64,000 nt of DNA. Source: Chitinophagaceae bacterium (GTDB lineage: Bacteria; Bacteroidota; Bacteroidia; Chitinophagales; Chitinophagaceae). Positions 25,780 through 34,055 of the stretch are shown here, piece after piece. Each line of letters begins with the position of its first letter. Position 1 is the first letter of the stretch. A program made the position numbers and the translations under genes. The stretch is taken from assembly GCA_016720775.1 (NCBI GenBank), contig JADKJX010000003.1, positions 186,001 to 250,000 of the forward strand, read 5' to 3'. The notes below the pieces were generated by a model. The model made no database searches, was not told the origin of the DNA, and worked only from the letters and a program-made list of their open reading frames with translations.

Positions 25780-26292
25780 TTACGGTAATATTAAATCGGG
25801 TTGTTTTACTATGGAGGTAGCACCCAAAGCACTGTGTGGCTGAAAGGCGTACCAGCAAAGCACCAGCAGCAGGCTGGCAAACTTCCCATCTAACAAAAGC
25901 GATCTTGTTTTGCTCAGTCGGTGAGTAATTGTTTTGAAGCTGCAGGTGAGCAGGTTTTTTTGCATGGATTCATCATATATTGTCAACTCGCCTGTATTAT
26001 CCTGATTATATATGAAGAAGTATTTTTTTTCATCTAACTCAACAAAGCCCTTACCGGTACCGGGCTTTAATTCTTCTACCTTGCCCATCTTAATGCCGTA
26101 TTCGTTGCGTATCAGTTTTTTTGGAGAGAATAATCCCCTGTCTTCAAATGCAAATATCCGTTTCCCGAACTGGCTTACTATTCTTGCAAACCGGGTGCGC
26201 CCGCTGAAGGTGATGTTTGCGAGCTTTTCATCGGTTTCCCACAATTCGAACGTTTCGTTTGCGGTACCATTGTTTACGCTAACCCATTTCAT
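25780..26292 (-). CDS. Hypothetical protein, possibly membrane-anchored at its C-terminal part
   Basis: 170 aa from the ATG at 26292 (MKWVSVNNGTANETFELWET); in-frame ATGs at 26301 and 26340 are possible. No family recognised. The first 120 residues look like a beta-rich soluble domain (IVSQFGKRIFAFEDRGLFSP, TGKGFVELDEKKYFFIYNQD). Residues about 135-150 (KFASLLLVLCWYAFQ) form one hydrophobic segment near the C-terminus. It has its own upstream region with three PHO-box-like words, so it may be phosphate-regulated. 56 bp separate it from the phosphatase-like gene, which may share its transcript. Confidence 0.65.
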   Translation of the reverse strand: MKWVSVNNGTANETFELWETDEKLANITFSGRTRFARIVSQFGKRIFAFEDRGLFSPKKLIRNEYGIKMGKVEELKPGTGKGFVELDEKKYFFIYNQDNTGELTIYDESMQKNLLTCSFKTITHRLSKTRSLLLDGKFASLLLVLCWYAFQPHSALGATSIVKQPDLILP

Positions 26293-26389
26293 GTGTATCA
26301 TTTTGGTTTGGCAATATAGGGAGTGTGAATTTAATTTCAAAGCACGGCAAATACCGGTTGTGAAAAAGAATGTGATTTAAATGTGCGTA

Positions 26390-26417
26390 GTAACAATTTG
26401 GTAACATTAATTTAATA
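26390..26417 (-). promoter_or_regulatory. PHO-box-like 11-bp repeats before the 25780-26292 gene
   Basis: On the plus strand GTAACA 26390, GTAACA 26401, TTAATA 26412, exactly 11 bp apart. A TTTG on the minus strand (26348-26351) sits 39 bp from the nearest word, close to the 36 bp at the TonB receptor promoter. The site lies just past a terminator of the previous gene, where a promoter is expected. Confidence 0.45.
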
Positions 26418-26429
26418 CTGGCAGGGCAT

Positions 26430-26460
26430 AAAAAAGGCCAGCGATAAGAATAAAGCTGGC
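26430..26460 (-). terminator. Terminator of the MORN lipoprotein gene
   Basis: GCCAGC (26437-26442) / GCTGGC (26455-26460) stem. On the minus strand it is followed by CTTTTTT. Confidence 0.6.
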
Positions 26461-26585
26461 ACAAGCATGAGAAACTTGCTATTTGCTTAAGAAATTTTGA
26501 AACGACTGCTAGATGTTTCTTTAACCCGCTGCAATATCATGCAGGTATCTTACCCCAGTATTACCTGAAGATTAAGGGATTGTTA

Positions 26586-27086
26586 TTAGTTTGGAGGGCC
26601 CGCTTTGATAAGCTGGCCGTTCTTATCGTAGTTATCTGTAGAAAGCAATCTGCCTTTTTCATCAAAATATTTCCAGGCGCCGGTTTTAATGCCGTGTTCA
26701 TAGTTGCCGGTGCTTTCTGTGCGGCCGCTGGGATAGTAATAGGTTGTATTTCCGTGGTAGTGACCAAACTCATCCAACGACAGATCGGCCTGCAACTGGC
26801 CATTATTGTAAAAGCCTGCAAAAAAAATACGCAGGTTTTTTTTCGTAATAATGATCTGGCGTATCGTCTTTGCCGAATCCTTCATCACCTGGCAAACAGC
26901 CGAATCTTTTTTGTTTATGTAATACCAGGCTGTAACAAAATCGGTGCGGTAATAAGGTTTATTATACGAGCTGTCGCTTTGTTTAATGAAGGCATCCAGT
27001 TTATGCAGGGCCTGGTCTTTTTTATTAGAAGGATGGCTACAACTGAATAAAAGAAACGGGGCCAATAACTGAACGGGTATTTTCAT
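26586..27086 (-). CDS. Lipoprotein with MORN-like repeats (YwqK type)
   Basis: 166 aa from the ATG at 27086: MKIPVQLLAPFLLFSCSHPS is a lipoprotein signal with lipobox Cys16. The C-terminal half has repeated YYPSGRTESTGNYEHGIKTG and WKYFDEKGRLLSTDNYDKNG units, i.e. MORN/YwqK-type Y-x-x-G-x-x-x-G-x-x-Y patterns. Bacteroidota carry many such proteins in the envelope; function unknown. It has its own -7 element at 27111-27118. Confidence 0.8.
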   Translation of the reverse strand: MKIPVQLLAPFLLFSCSHPSNKKDQALHKLDAFIKQSDSSYNKPYYRTDFVTAWYYINKKDSAVCQVMKDSAKTIRQIIITKKNLRIFFAGFYNNGQLQADLSLDEFGHYHGNTTYYYPSGRTESTGNYEHGIKTGAWKYFDEKGRLLSTDNYDKNGQLIKAGPPN

Positions 27087-27110
27087 ATTTGTAAGGGTTT
27101 TTGATGTTTG

Positions 27111-27118
27111 CAAAAGTA
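27111..27118 (-). promoter_or_regulatory. Promoter of the MORN lipoprotein gene (-7 element)
   Basis: TACTTTTG on the minus strand, a perfect TAnnTTTG, 24 bp from the ATG and abutting the preceding terminator. Confidence 0.5.
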
Positions 27119-27150
27119 AAAAGCATCCGCCGGTTGGCGGATGCTTTTTT
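27118..27150. terminator. Terminator with palindrome CCGCC(A/G)GTTGGCGG, copy 2
   Basis: Strong hairpin AAAAAGCATCCGCC / GGCGGATGCTTTTTT with a GGTT-like loop; T-tracts on both strands. It ends the TonB receptor-lipoprotein operon. Its core at 27127-27140 matches the 14-bp palindrome at 9706 with one change. Confidence 0.9.
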
Positions 27151-27172
27151 ATAGGGTAAGGTTATTATTATT

Positions 27173-28630
27173 TTAGAATCTTGACCATCCTTTCCACCAG
27201 CTTGCCAGCGGACCGGCAGGCGCAATGCCTCCACGGAAGGTTACGGTTTTGTCGAAGAAAGTATCTCCGCTGAATTTTGCATCAGAGAACTCACCACCGC
27301 TATTGATTTTCTGGTTTCCGTTTGATCCTGCAAATGGAGTTGGATCAGGAGCACCATAGTTGTAAGGCTGAATCAATTTTGCATCGGAAACATTCGTCAG
27401 TATGTCGTTGTTGTAGTATGCACCGGTGAACCAGGTAGTTAAAGCTGCCGGAGAGTTAATGGTAGTTCCTGCAGTTCCTGCAAAGTTTACGTTAACTGCG
27501 TTACCAGCCAGGGTTACGTTTCTTAAACGTAATGAACTGTCTTCAATATTTAAAGCGGTAGAAGTACCTGTTGTAGCATCAATATAAATTCCTACAGGCC
27601 AGCCAACGATAATGGAATTAAAAATTGAGATGGCTGAATTCCTTCTTATCTGTGCACCTGCCAGGAAAAGTGAGTTACCTGTATTTGCTAAAGTGGCTTT
27701 TGGCCCGATGGCAGTGATGTTGGAAAATATGGCCCTTGTTTTAGGAGTAGCGGTTGTTCCGGTTGCGTTGTTGTCACTTTCAAATGCTTCTGATTTTGAG
27801 ATATCAGCGATCAGTGAATCACGGATGATAAGTCCGAACTGAACTTTACCACTGAACCCGTTGTCTGTATCAAAGTCATCATCCTGTGTTTTATAAGCGA
27901 TCAGGTATTTACAGTTAACGCTTCCGCCAAACCATTCGTAGGCATCATCTTTTGCATAAATGGTTTGTACGTGATCGATGGTAGTTCCATTTCCTACGCA
28001 AGCCATGGTAAGGCTGTTGATCTCTTTATCGGGCTGGTAAGCATAACCAGCGTATTCGATACGTACATAAGACAACACACCGGAGTTATCATTATCAACC
28101 GGTGTGGGAGCAACTGCATCACCTGAACCGGCAAGTCCATCACCAAAAGAATTATCGATACCGCCTTCAACCTGGAACAATCCCAGGGTACCATTATAAC
28201 TTAAATTATACCCGGCCTTTCCGCAAAGCACAATACCACCCCAATCGCCTGACTGTGGGTTTGGAGAAAGCGAAGTAAATACGATGGGCTCGGTTGGTGT
28301 ACCTGAAGCCATGATCTTTGAACCACGGGTAATGATCAATGCAGCCACGTCTGTTCCGCTGAATGAACCTTTAATAACCGTACCGGCTTCAATGGTCATG
28401 GTATGATTGCCTACCAGGTAAACAAGGCCTTTGAGTATGTACGAGTTTGCCTTACGCAAAACAGTATCGGCATTGATACGGCCACTCAATGTGATCGTTT
28501 GGCCTGTCGTGCTTCCGCCGCCACCGCCGTTCACCACTACAACCTGTATTTCTCCGTCTGTTTCAATTTTTCTGCAACTGGTAATTGCTAAACCCATCAG
28601 GGCTACCGAGTATAAAATGTACTTTTTCAT
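27173..28630 (-). CDS. Surface lipoprotein, probably right-handed beta helix
   Basis: 485 aa. Lipoprotein signal MKKYILYSVALMGLAITSC with lipobox Cys19, then a Gly/Thr-rich linker (GGGGGSTTGQ) and a long repetitive, Asn/Gly/Val-rich region (TIEAGTVIKG, IIVGWPVGIYIDA) that looks like parallel beta-helix coils. It is 22 bp downstream of the TonB-dependent receptor and clearly co-transcribed, so it is probably the receptor's outer-surface partner (a role like SusD, without sequence resemblance to SusD). The ligand is unknown; the promoter hints at phosphorus compounds. Confidence 0.82.
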   Translation of the reverse strand: MKKYILYSVALMGLAITSCRKIETDGEIQVVVVNGGGGGSTTGQTITLSGRINADTVLRKANSYILKGLVYLVGNHTMTIEAGTVIKGSFSGTDVAALIITRGSKIMASGTPTEPIVFTSLSPNPQSGDWGGIVLCGKAGYNLSYNGTLGLFQVEGGIDNSFGDGLAGSGDAVAPTPVDNDNSGVLSYVRIEYAGYAYQPDKEINSLTMACVGNGTTIDHVQTIYAKDDAYEWFGGSVNCKYLIAYKTQDDDFDTDNGFSGKVQFGLIIRDSLIADISKSEAFESDNNATGTTATPKTRAIFSNITAIGPKATLANTGNSLFLAGAQIRRNSAISIFNSIIVGWPVGIYIDATTGTSTALNIEDSSLRLRNVTLAGNAVNVNFAGTAGTTINSPAALTTWFTGAYYNNDILTNVSDAKLIQPYNYGAPDPTPFAGSNGNQKINSGGEFSDAKFSGDTFFDKTVTFRGGIAPAGPLASWWKGWSRF

Positions 28631-28652
28631 TTTCTATTTTAGTTTTTAAATT

Positions 28653-31433
28653 TTATAATGAATAATTGAATGTGATGCTGAAAGTAGTTCCGTACTTACG
28701 GGTAAAGCGGTAAGCATCGGTACTTTTCTGGAAACTTAATTTATCGCTTGTGTTCTGGTAGAAGTATTGCGTTTTGTTAATGATGTCGGAGATATTTAAT
28801 CTCACTTCTCCTTTGTTCTTCAATAATTTTTTTGCCAACTGAAGATCAAGTATGGGTCTCGGTGCTTCATAAATATCCGGGGCACCGCCTACAATATCAC
28901 CCACCAGGTAGATCCGTTGACCGATCTGGTTGAAAAGAAGGGTTGCATTGAAACCATATTTCTCCAGGTCGTAAAGCAAACCAAAGTTGAGTATGTAAGG
29001 TGACTGGCCCTGTAATGAGCGGTCAACCTGCAGGCTTTCATCTTTTACCTTACTATAGATATATGCGGCATTGGCCTGGAAGGTGAAATTCTTCATGCCG
29101 GGGATGATGTCGAGTTTTTTGCGTACCTCTACTTCTGCACCATAGGAATCAGCTTTTTTTGCATTGGCATAATTCAAGGTGCTGGCACCACCGCCAAGGC
29201 CATTGAAGATCTGTTCTATCGGGTTGGTGAAATGCTTGTAGAAGATTCCCGCATTGATCACTTCGCCGGCTCTTGGATACAATTCATAACGGAAATCAAA
29301 ATTGGAAACCTTGGTTCTTTTCAGCAGCGGGTTTCCCTGAACAGAAGCGTTCAGTTCAAAATCGTATAAGTTAAGAGAAGACAATTCACGCAACTCAGGA
29401 CGTATCACGGTTTGCGAAGCAGATAAACGAAGGTTGGTTTTTTGATTCAGTTTATAGGTTGCATTCATGCCGGGAAGGAAGTCGGTGAGTTTGGAATAGG
29501 TATGACGGGGATCCCATTTCTTAACGCTTCCCACCAGTTGATCATAATTCTCTACCCGTAAACCCCAAACCACCCTCAGCTTGTTGCCGAACTGGTTATC
29601 GAACTGCAGAAACCCTGCATTTAAAATGGTGTTTGCCATGTAGCGGAAATTGTTTCCCTTGATGGCATCAAAGGCGAATTTATTACCGCTTCCATCACCA
29701 AAATTATCTACCGCAAAAACCTGGTCGGCAGGTAATAACCGTAATGCCGGATTATCAAGCGGCAGGTAGTTTGCAAAAAGCTGTGCATCATACAGGCGGT
29801 CTTTTATCTGCAGCATGTATCCGCCCTTTAGCGCTTGTGTCTGATTGAACAATTTGAAATTGTAGTTCAGGTCTCCGCCGGCAGTATAAATATAATCGCT
29901 CAGGCTTTGATAAATACGGCTGCCGCTTTGTTGCGAAAGTGAATTGGAGATAAGCAGTTTGTAAGGGTCTTGTGTGTTACTTGCTCTTGTATACAGTATG
30001 CGGCGCTGGTCGGGAATATATCCATCCAGGATATTAAAGGCGCCGTACCATTTAAACTTCAGTGGTTTTGCAATACTGTGCTCGCCTAAAAGCTGTACGG
30101 TAAAAAAAGTATTTTCTTTAAAGCTGAATTCATTGCCCTTCAGTTGTTCGGTACGGGAATAATCTTCCCCTGTTCTTTCTGTAACAGAATTAGGTGAATT
30201 GACATTCACAATGGCTTTTACTGATACCTTGTTGCGTGGGTTTAGTTGCAGGCTTAAACTGCCCAATGCTCCAACAGCAACATCCTGCTGGTACTTACTA
30301 TCGTTATATTCAGAAATAACACTCACCACGTTGGTTATGTCATCAATGGCATTTGACCTGTTCAATAGTTTCAGAAACCGGTTGTTCTTGCTGTAGTTGA
30401 TACCGAATATACCGCCGAGTTTTTTGCCAAATAGTTTTGTGCTGAAACCACCATTTGCCTGGAAAGAAATATTCAGCGGCGCAGAAATTTCTGAAGGACT
30501 CCATACATTCCGCATTTGTTTACCGATGGCTGTTTTTTCGGCAGGGGTTAAAATATCAAATTCCGCTTTCCGGGTATACGACGTTGGAAGATTTCTTGTT
30601 CCGTCATCAATGCCTAACCAGTCTGTTTTTCCACCCTGGCCATCTTTGTAAAATTTCTTGCCGATGGTTTGCGTATTGAAACCCGTTCCTAACTGAATGG
30701 TAAAGAAATTTTTTGAAGGAATGTCTTTTGTATTTACCTGTATCAGTCCACCCGCCCACTCGCCGGGGTATTCCGGAACAAAGGCTTTATTGATGATGAT
30801 GTTATCGATCATGGCCGAAGGGATCAGGTCGAATGAAAATGTTTTACGATCGGGTTCGGTGCTTGTTAATAAAATGCCGTTGATCATTGCCTGGTTGTAC
30901 CGGTCGGCAAGGCCCCGGATGACAATGAACTTTCCTTCCTGAATGCTTGCACCCGGTGTACGTTTAAGTACTTCACCGGTATTTTTATCCGGGCTTCTCC
31001 GTATAGATTCTGCTGAAATAACGGAAGCAACCGTATTGGTTGTTCTTTGAAAACTGATCATAGAGTTCACCGTTTCCTTTTTTGCCGAAGTGGTGCGTAC
31101 CACTACTTCATCGCCGGTCTTTGCTTTTACATCAAGTGCTATGTCAATGTGGGCAATGCCGTCTGCACCGGCTTCAACTTCAGTTATTTCCTTACTCTCG
31201 TAATTGGTAGAACTTATTATAAGTGTGTATTTTTTGCCTGTTTCCACGTTCAATACAAAAGACCCGTCTAAATTTGAAGAAGTACCTTTCTTGGTCTCTT
31301 TCACAAGGATTGAAACACCTGCCAGCGGACTGCCGGATTTTGAATCAGTGATCTTTCCGTCGATCCTTCCTTTTTGTGCAAATGAAGCCGTTGTGGAGAG
31401 AAAAAATGTAGCAATTAGAAGTAACCATTTCAT
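28653..31433 (-). CDS. TonB-dependent receptor with N-terminal carboxypeptidase-D-like domain
   Basis: 926-aa outer-membrane active transporter. Signal peptide MKWLLLIATFFLSTTASFAQ. A CarboxypepD_reg-like beta sandwich follows (GKITDSKSGSPLAGVSILVK, about 25-105), then the TonB-box region DEVVVRTTSAKKE, plug domain (NTGEVLKRTPGASIQEG, GLADRYNQAMINGI) and a 22-strand-type barrel ending in FSITFNYSL with terminal aromatic/hydrophobic pattern. It is first in an operon with the beta-helix lipoprotein. Five phased words of PHO-box type precede its promoter, so import of a phosphorus-containing substrate is a reasonable inference. Confidence 0.93.
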   Translation of the reverse strand: MKWLLLIATFFLSTTASFAQKGRIDGKITDSKSGSPLAGVSILVKETKKGTSSNLDGSFVLNVETGKKYTLIISSTNYESKEITEVEAGADGIAHIDIALDVKAKTGDEVVVRTTSAKKETVNSMISFQRTTNTVASVISAESIRRSPDKNTGEVLKRTPGASIQEGKFIVIRGLADRYNQAMINGILLTSTEPDRKTFSFDLIPSAMIDNIIINKAFVPEYPGEWAGGLIQVNTKDIPSKNFFTIQLGTGFNTQTIGKKFYKDGQGGKTDWLGIDDGTRNLPTSYTRKAEFDILTPAEKTAIGKQMRNVWSPSEISAPLNISFQANGGFSTKLFGKKLGGIFGINYSKNNRFLKLLNRSNAIDDITNVVSVISEYNDSKYQQDVAVGALGSLSLQLNPRNKVSVKAIVNVNSPNSVTERTGEDYSRTEQLKGNEFSFKENTFFTVQLLGEHSIAKPLKFKWYGAFNILDGYIPDQRRILYTRASNTQDPYKLLISNSLSQQSGSRIYQSLSDYIYTAGGDLNYNFKLFNQTQALKGGYMLQIKDRLYDAQLFANYLPLDNPALRLLPADQVFAVDNFGDGSGNKFAFDAIKGNNFRYMANTILNAGFLQFDNQFGNKLRVVWGLRVENYDQLVGSVKKWDPRHTYSKLTDFLPGMNATYKLNQKTNLRLSASQTVIRPELRELSSLNLYDFELNASVQGNPLLKRTKVSNFDFRYELYPRAGEVINAGIFYKHFTNPIEQIFNGLGGGASTLNYANAKKADSYGAEVEVRKKLDIIPGMKNFTFQANAAYIYSKVKDESLQVDRSLQGQSPYILNFGLLYDLEKYGFNATLLFNQIGQRIYLVGDIVGGAPDIYEAPRPILDLQLAKKLLKNKGEVRLNISDIINKTQYFYQNTSDKLSFQKSTDAYRFTRKYGTTFSITFNYSL

Positions 31434-31450
31434 GCTGTAATAATTTACTG

Positions 31451-31478
31451 CAAAAGGACAACTTGCATGTTATCGCAA
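31451..31478 (-). promoter_or_regulatory. TonB receptor promoter
   Basis: On the minus strand TTG (31476-31478), 17-bp spacer, TCCTTTTG (31451-31458), one mismatch from TAnnTTTG, 18 bp before the ATG. The phased GTAACA words end 12 bp upstream of the TTG, a natural activator position. Confidence 0.5.
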
Positions 31479-31489
31479 CATGAATTGAA

Positions 31490-31528
31490 TGTTACGGTAG
31501 TGTTACCTGTATATTACGAAAATGTTAC
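31490..31528 (-). promoter_or_regulatory. PHO-box-like 11-bp repeats before the TonB receptor
   Basis: Plus-strand words TGTTAC 31490, TGTTAC 31501, TATTAC 31512, TGTTAC 31523 at exact 11-bp steps, with a weaker TGTTTT at 31534 and TGTTAT at 31468 (two steps away). On the gene's strand the words read GTAACA/GTAATA. This is the cleanest array in the window. Confidence 0.55.
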
Positions 31529-31546
31529 CGGATTGTTTTCAGCTGA

Positions 31547-32320
31547 TTAATAAGCTTTGCGTAGCATGCCTGCATATTCATTTGGTAATGGGCTTTCTTC
31601 CACAGCCTTTGCCGCTTTTTCAATGTCGTAATTAAAGCGGATAAATTCAACCTTTACTGCTTCTTTATTGGTTGTACTGCTAGTTTCGTTTATTGTAAGC
31701 ACTGCATAGCAACCTCTCGGGTCGCCATCTTTTGGTTTGCCCACTGAACCGATGTTGATGGCATGGCGATACCTGGCTTTATCTTCGGTTGTTTCCGCTA
31801 AAACACGGTGATAGGGTTTGTGGGTATGCCCAAAGCACATAATATCTGCATCAGCACCCTGCATGATGCGGAGTATACTTTTTTCTTCCCGGTCTTCAAA
31901 AAGGTATTCGTTTATTTTACGTGGGCTGCCATGTACCAATAATAAGTTTAGTTTGTCATTGTTTAACTGAAACTCTACTTTGATGTGTGCAGGAAGTGTA
32001 CGCAGGTATTTTCTTTCATCCGGTTTCACAAGAGAGTTGGTGAAAGAGATAGAAATTTTGCCCATGTCTTTTTCTGGTTCTGTTTTGTAAGCACAACCAC
32101 ATTCATCACTCATTAAACCAATACCCTGGTCGTAATTACCTGCAATAGTCGGAATACCTCTTTTCCTGATTTCATTAATAACTTCATTGGGCCAGATATT
32201 ATATCCTACCAAATCGCCGAGGCAGTAAATGGCATCGGGTTTACGATTGTCAACATCTGCAAAAAATGCCTGCATTGCAGGAAGGTTGGCATGAATATCG
32301 GAGAAGAGTGCAATTTTCAT
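31547..32320 (-). CDS. Metallophosphoesterase (YfcE/MJ0936-like)
   Basis: 257-aa calcineurin-like phosphoesterase with intact metal motifs: FSDIHANLPA (Asp8, His10), GDLVGY, GNYD (in place of GNHD), LLVHGSPR, and FGHTHKPY. Probably cytoplasmic; related enzymes split phosphodiesters or cyclic nucleotides. It ends the arsR-ACR3-small ORF-phosphoesterase run. Similar phosphoesterases occur in arsenic islands of other bacteria, where their role is unclear. Confidence 0.85.
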   Translation of the reverse strand: MKIALFSDIHANLPAMQAFFADVDNRKPDAIYCLGDLVGYNIWPNEVINEIRKRGIPTIAGNYDQGIGLMSDECGCAYKTEPEKDMGKISISFTNSLVKPDERKYLRTLPAHIKVEFQLNNDKLNLLLVHGSPRKINEYLFEDREEKSILRIMQGADADIMCFGHTHKPYHRVLAETTEDKARYRHAINIGSVGKPKDGDPRGCYAVLTINETSSTTNKEAVKVEFIRFNYDIEKAAKAVEESPLPNEYAGMLRKAY

Positions 32321-32542
32321 TTAATTATCAGTTTCAAACGTAAAGAAATTAAGTATGGTGAGCTGCTGCCCTGCGGAAAGTTCTTTTTCTTTATTATCAG
32401 CCCATTTTATCACAGCGTCCTGTGTAATGTCATGCAGTGTACCGGAACTGAATGTATGATCCAGGTGAATCTTTTCATGATTGAACAATGGGCCATTTTC
32501 TGTCTGAACTACATAGCTTATATAGGTTAAATGTTTTGACAT
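32321..32542 (-). CDS. Small hypothetical protein in the arsenic operon
   Basis: 73 aa: MSKHLTYISYVVQTENGPLF through ILNFFTFETDN. No family recognised. It abuts the phosphoesterase start with no gap and begins 11 bp after the ACR3 stop, so it reads as a member of the operon rather than a chance frame. Mixed alpha/beta, no cysteine pair, no signal peptide. Confidence 0.6.
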   Translation of the reverse strand: MSKHLTYISYVVQTENGPLFNHEKIHLDHTFSSGTLHDITQDAVIKWADNKEKELSAGQQLTILNFFTFETDN

Positions 32543-32553
32543 GATCGTATTGT

Positions 32554-33620
32554 TTATTTATTTGAATAATATTTTTTCCTGAACCAGAAAGCCACATTCA
32601 CCAATGCGATCAGTGCCGGTACTTCTACCAAGGGGCCGATAACACCGGCAAAAGCCTGGCCACTGTTGATACCAAATACGCCAATAGCAACTGCTATGGC
32701 TAATTCAAAGTTGTTACCTGCTGCGGTGAAAGCAATCGAAGCATTGGTGGAATAATCGGCTCCCATTTTTTTGCCTATGAAAAAACTTACAACAAACATG
32801 ATAGCAAAATAGATGACCAGAGGGATGGCGATTCTTATCACATCTAGCGGTATTTGCACGATCAGTTCCCCTTTTAAACTAAACATCACTACGATTGTAA
32901 ACAGCAATGCAATTAGCGTAATGGGAGAAACAACAGGAATGAACTTTGTTTCATACCATGTTTGTCCTTTCCATTTTAATAAAAAATACCTGGTTAAGAA
33001 ACCTGCTGCAAAGGGAATACCCAGGTAAATACCCACGCTTTCTGCAATTTTGCTGATGCTGATATCAACAACAGAACCTGAAATGCCAAAGAGCGGCGGT
33101 AATAAGGTTATGAAAATCCAGGCATAAACACTGTACAGCAATACCTGAAAGATACTGTTCAATGCTACCAAACCTGCGGCATATTCACGACTGCCTTCGG
33201 CCAGTTCATTCCACACTATTACCATCGCAATGCAGCGGGCAAGGCCAATCAAAATCAGCCCCACCATATATTCAGGATAACCATGCAGGAAAACGATTGC
33301 TAAACAAAACATTAGAATAGGTCCGATAACCCAATTAAGCAATAAAGACACTCCTAATATCCTTGTGTTCTTAAAAACCTCTTTTAGATTTTCGTACTTT
33401 ACTTTCGTAAAAGGCGGGTACATCATCAGAATCAGACCTACTGCCAAGGGAATATTGGTAGTGCCTGAGGAAAAGGAATTGATAAAAGCCGAGGAGGAGG
33501 GGAAAAAATAGCCTATTGACACCCTGCTGCCATCGCTAAGAAGATCCACAGGGTAAGGTATCGATTTAAAAAACTTAGTTTCTTTCTTTCATGGGCAGGG
33601 GCACAGTCATTAGCAGTCAT
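32554..33620 (-). CDS. ACR3-family arsenite efflux transporter (frameshifted)
   Basis: Inner-membrane permease that expels arsenite; about ten helices. Conserved parts seen: GTTNIPLAVGLILMMYPPFTKVKYE, LIGLARCIAMVIVWNELAEG with the catalytic cysteine of ACR3, and AFTAAGNNFELAIAVAIG. The main frame starts oddly at 33549. The real N-terminus (MTANDCAPAHERKKLSFLNR, then YLTLWIFLAMAAG) lies in another frame from an ATG at 33620. Restoring one C (G on the coding strand) in the run 33522-33524 joins them as AMAAGVSIGYFFP, a 355-aa protein of normal ACR3 length. Probably a homopolymer sequencing error. Confidence 0.9.
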
Positions 33621-33638
33621 GGTTTTATAATTTTATAA

Positions 33639-33971
33639 TCAACAGCAATCAGTTTTCTTCTTTTCTAACTTTCCAGAAATGCCTGAAAAATATGTCTGCA
33701 GCCGGACAATGGCTTTTTCATCAATACAATAGCAGATTGCATTGCCTTCAATGTTTCCTTTAATAAGCCCTGCATTCTTAAGTTCTTTGAGGTGCTGTGA
33801 CACAGTAGGTTGAGCCAAAGGCAGCTTATTCACGATGTCGCCGCAGATACATGTATCAACCGAGAGTAAATAATCAATGATGGCTACTCTTGCCGGATGT
33901 CCTAATGCCTTTGCCAAGGTAGCAATAGCGTTATGCTTATCTGTGAAGTGGTCTGTCTTTGTAGCTCCCAT
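33639..33971 (-). CDS. arsR: ArsR/SmtB-family metalloregulator
   Basis: 110-aa winged-helix repressor. The recognition region is LPLAQPTVSQHLKELKNAGLIKG, with the metal-binding VDTCICGDI (Cys-x-Cys) in the preceding helix, the arsenite-site type of ArsR. The C-terminus ends in KKTDCC, a possible third ligand. It directly precedes ACR3 on the same strand and should repress the operon until arsenite binds. Confidence 0.92.
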   Translation of the reverse strand: MGATKTDHFTDKHNAIATLAKALGHPARVAIIDYLLSVDTCICGDIVNKLPLAQPTVSQHLKELKNAGLIKGNIEGNAICYCIDEKAIVRLQTYFSGISGKLEKKKTDCC

Positions 33972-34055
33972 AGTTAAAACTTAATATTGCAATATTACGA
34001 TAAATATAACCATGTAAAAATTTTTTTCTGTACGTGTTGTTGGAATGGATATGCG

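Noticed and set aside
25763..25790. Possible phased words GAAACA/GTAATA before the phosphatase-like gene
   Set aside because: Only two words, 22 bp apart with nothing between, and the second overlaps a coding end.
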